DNA of 36,349 nucleotides from Ignavibacteria bacterium (lineage in GTDB: Bacteria; Bacteroidota; Ignavibacteria; Tepidaquicellales; Tepidaquicellaceae), in the NCBI GenBank assembly GCA_016873795.1, contig VGWA01000011.1, positions 1 through 36,349 on the forward strand, in the 5' to 3' direction. Each line of letters opens with the position of its first letter. Within the stretch, counting starts at the first letter, position 1. The position numbers were made by a program, and so were the translations under genes. Below the pieces are notes generated by a model. That model was not told the origin of the DNA. It did no database searches and saw nothing but the letters and a program-made list of their open reading frames with translations. Positions 35,273-36,349 of this stretch are shown here, piece after piece.

Positions 35273-35788
35273 TTATAAAAGTTTATTGGATTTCAGATAG
35301 ATTAACAGCCAGTTGTAAGTCGGACGGAATCTATTCGTATTCTTGATTTTTTTGTATTTTTTCCAGTAGGGATTATTGCAGTCGTAATTAATGTGGTTTT
35401 TGAATATTTGTTCAAGTTCCGGTATTTCAGAATATTTGATATTTTGGTTTTCAGTCGTTGTAAATAATTTAGGTTTCCTTTTGAATTTCAAATTGGAAGG
35501 GCGGTTGTTGAACACGTTACCGTCTGCGTGAGAAATTGTATATTCTGACGGGTCGATTTTATAATAAGCATTTGCTATTAGTCTGTGAACAGGTACAAAT
35601 GTGTAAGAATGAGCGGCTGTCTTAATGGATACGCAAAGATATTTTGAATATGAGGGTAGATACTGGTTGACCTGCCTGTATTTCAGGTTACTGCCGATGA
35701 TGCTCTTTCGACGGGTTTCTTTTTTTATCTGGTATATCCGCCCGTCTGTATGTGCATAGTAATCCGGAAATATGGGTATCGGTATCAT
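35273..35788 (-). CDS. HNH endonuclease (NUMOD4/HNH_3-type)
   Basis: 171 residues. The N-terminal part (FPDYYAHTDGRIYQIKK) resembles NUMOD4, the segment that starts many phage and homing HNH nucleases. The nuclease core follows: VHRLIANAYY with His68, then ISHADGNVFNNRPSNLKF, with His87, Asp89 and Asn95/Asn99 giving the H-N-H pattern. A basic, aromatic C-terminus may bind DNA. Such genes travel with phages or as free-standing homing endonucleases. Together with the neighbouring endolysin-like gene this suggests a phage-derived fragment; no integrase, capsid or terminase gene is in the window. Confidence 0.8.
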   Translation of the reverse strand: MIPIPIFPDYYAHTDGRIYQIKKETRRKSIIGSNLKYRQVNQYLPSYSKYLCVSIKTAAHSYTFVPVHRLIANAYYKIDPSEYTISHADGNVFNNRPSNLKFKRKPKLFTTTENQNIKYSEIPELEQIFKNHINYDCNNPYWKKYKKIKNTNRFRPTYNWLLIYLKSNKLL

Positions 35789-35919
35789 AAATAAACTGTA
35801 TTATATTATTACTGCAAATATAATACAAGTAGATTATATTGTCAAGGTGATTTTTATGAATAAAAATAACTTTTTTTATTTTCTTCTTGTTTAGTTTAAT
35901 TATTTTGTTTTCTTTTTAG

Positions 35920-36278
35920 GAAATCATTGAACAAAATGATTCATCTTGGAAACTGCTGGATTTAATTCCTTACAGAAAAGGAGATTAGTGTGGGTTTGTT
36001 AATAAAAAAAGCAAAGATATAATACTGTTTAATATGAGGGTGCATTAGCTTTCTCTGAAGGATTATTTGCTGTAAAGTTAAACGGGAAGTGGGGTTATAT
36101 TGATAAAGAAAAAAACAATATTGGAAGGATAAATAAATTTATATCTAAAACACGAAGCATTCAGTATCTGTTTGTAAAAGTTATTACTTCTTTGCCATCT
36201 GAATTTACAAAAGTAAGTTCCCTTATTTACTATTACGACATTTGTCGTCCATATATTTTTATGGTTATTAGCGAGTGA
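35920..36278 (+). pseudogene. Broken WG-repeat protein gene
   Basis: Two WG repeats can be read in different frames. In the first (from 35920) DSSWKLLDLIPYRKGD runs into TAG at 35986, where the family has Lys-Trp, and continues CGFVNKKSKDIILFN. In the second frame (from 36033) YEGALAFSEGLFAVKLNGKW continues GYIDKEKNNI, a clear WG repeat, then degenerates until TGA at 36276. So there is at least one nonsense change and one frameshift, and no good start codon. The sequences between and around look non-coding. Confidence 0.72.
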
Positions 36279-36349
36279 ACTCATAATACAAATTAATATA
36301 TTGCCTTACGACTTTCAAGCTTCTTCCTGTTATAGATCTTATCGCTTTT

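Noticed and set aside
36078-36284. Minus-strand frame of 68 residues near the right end
   Set aside because: Opposite strand of the WG-repeat remnant, which gives a clear family match on the plus strand.

Overview
The window is AT-rich bacterial chromosome, most likely from the Ignavibacteria/Chlorobi side of the Bacteroidota-Chlorobiota group. Three things point there. Several secreted proteins carry a type IX secretion (T9SS) C-terminal sorting domain of the 'NPFNPSTKIKF...GKEV...L.SGIYFYRL' kind. The complex I operon lacks nuoEFG between nuoD and nuoH. Classical regulatory signals are present (TTGACA/TATAAT-like promoters, AGGAGG ribosome sites, a perfect CIRCE operator), which core Bacteroidia mostly lack. 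Many genes appear to start with TTG. No tRNA, rRNA or CRISPR array is visible.

Layout. 1-741: 3' part of a nucleotide-sugar epimerase. 841-6224: four closely packed genes (parvulin-type periplasmic foldase, outer-membrane barrel, subtilisin-like protease, biotin ligase). 6260-13636: nuoA-B-C-D-H-I-J-K-L, with nuoM and nuoN absent. 13756-14384: a self-contained unit (promoter, small secreted W/G-rich protein, strong terminator). 14412-16499: secreted Asp-box beta-propeller with T9SS signal. 16648-24370: a tightly packed run of PqqD-like protein, ATP-grasp ligase, diaminopimelate-decarboxylase-like enzyme, urea-transporter/M23-peptidase fusion, TPR outer-membrane barrel and TPR protein, followed by miaA. 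24406-26003 (minus): metallo-beta-lactamase-fold lipoprotein and a barrel protein. 26052-26826: layered repeats. 26858-28982 (minus): groES-groEL with promoter, CIRCE and terminator. 29300-30835 (minus): class C beta-lactamase-fold hydrolase. From about 30.8 kb to the end the DNA is gene-poor and decaying: one tiny gene, a second Asp-box/T9SS protein, a truncated and frameshifted T9SS gene, an M15 peptidase homologue lacking a zinc ligand, an HNH endonuclease, and a broken WG-repeat gene.

The best candidate for an undescribed system is the 16648-23435 operon. Two cytoplasmic enzymes pair ATP-dependent ligation with PLP-dependent decarboxylation, next to a peptide-binding PqqD-like domain. They sit beside an inner-membrane UT channel fused to a peptidoglycan-peptidase domain, an outer-membrane barrel and a periplasmic TPR protein. 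The set reads as a synthesis-plus-envelope-passage device for an amino-acid-derived small molecule or modified peptide. The function is inference.

The second theme is unusual intergenic DNA in the right half. Short stretches with 7-bp periodicity but different sequences recur at seven or so places, and one of them forms the hydrophobic core of a signal peptide. There is also an alternating two-palindrome 99-bp array, a 10-bp-phased ATTCG element, and a 24-bp hairpin element present twice in the left half.
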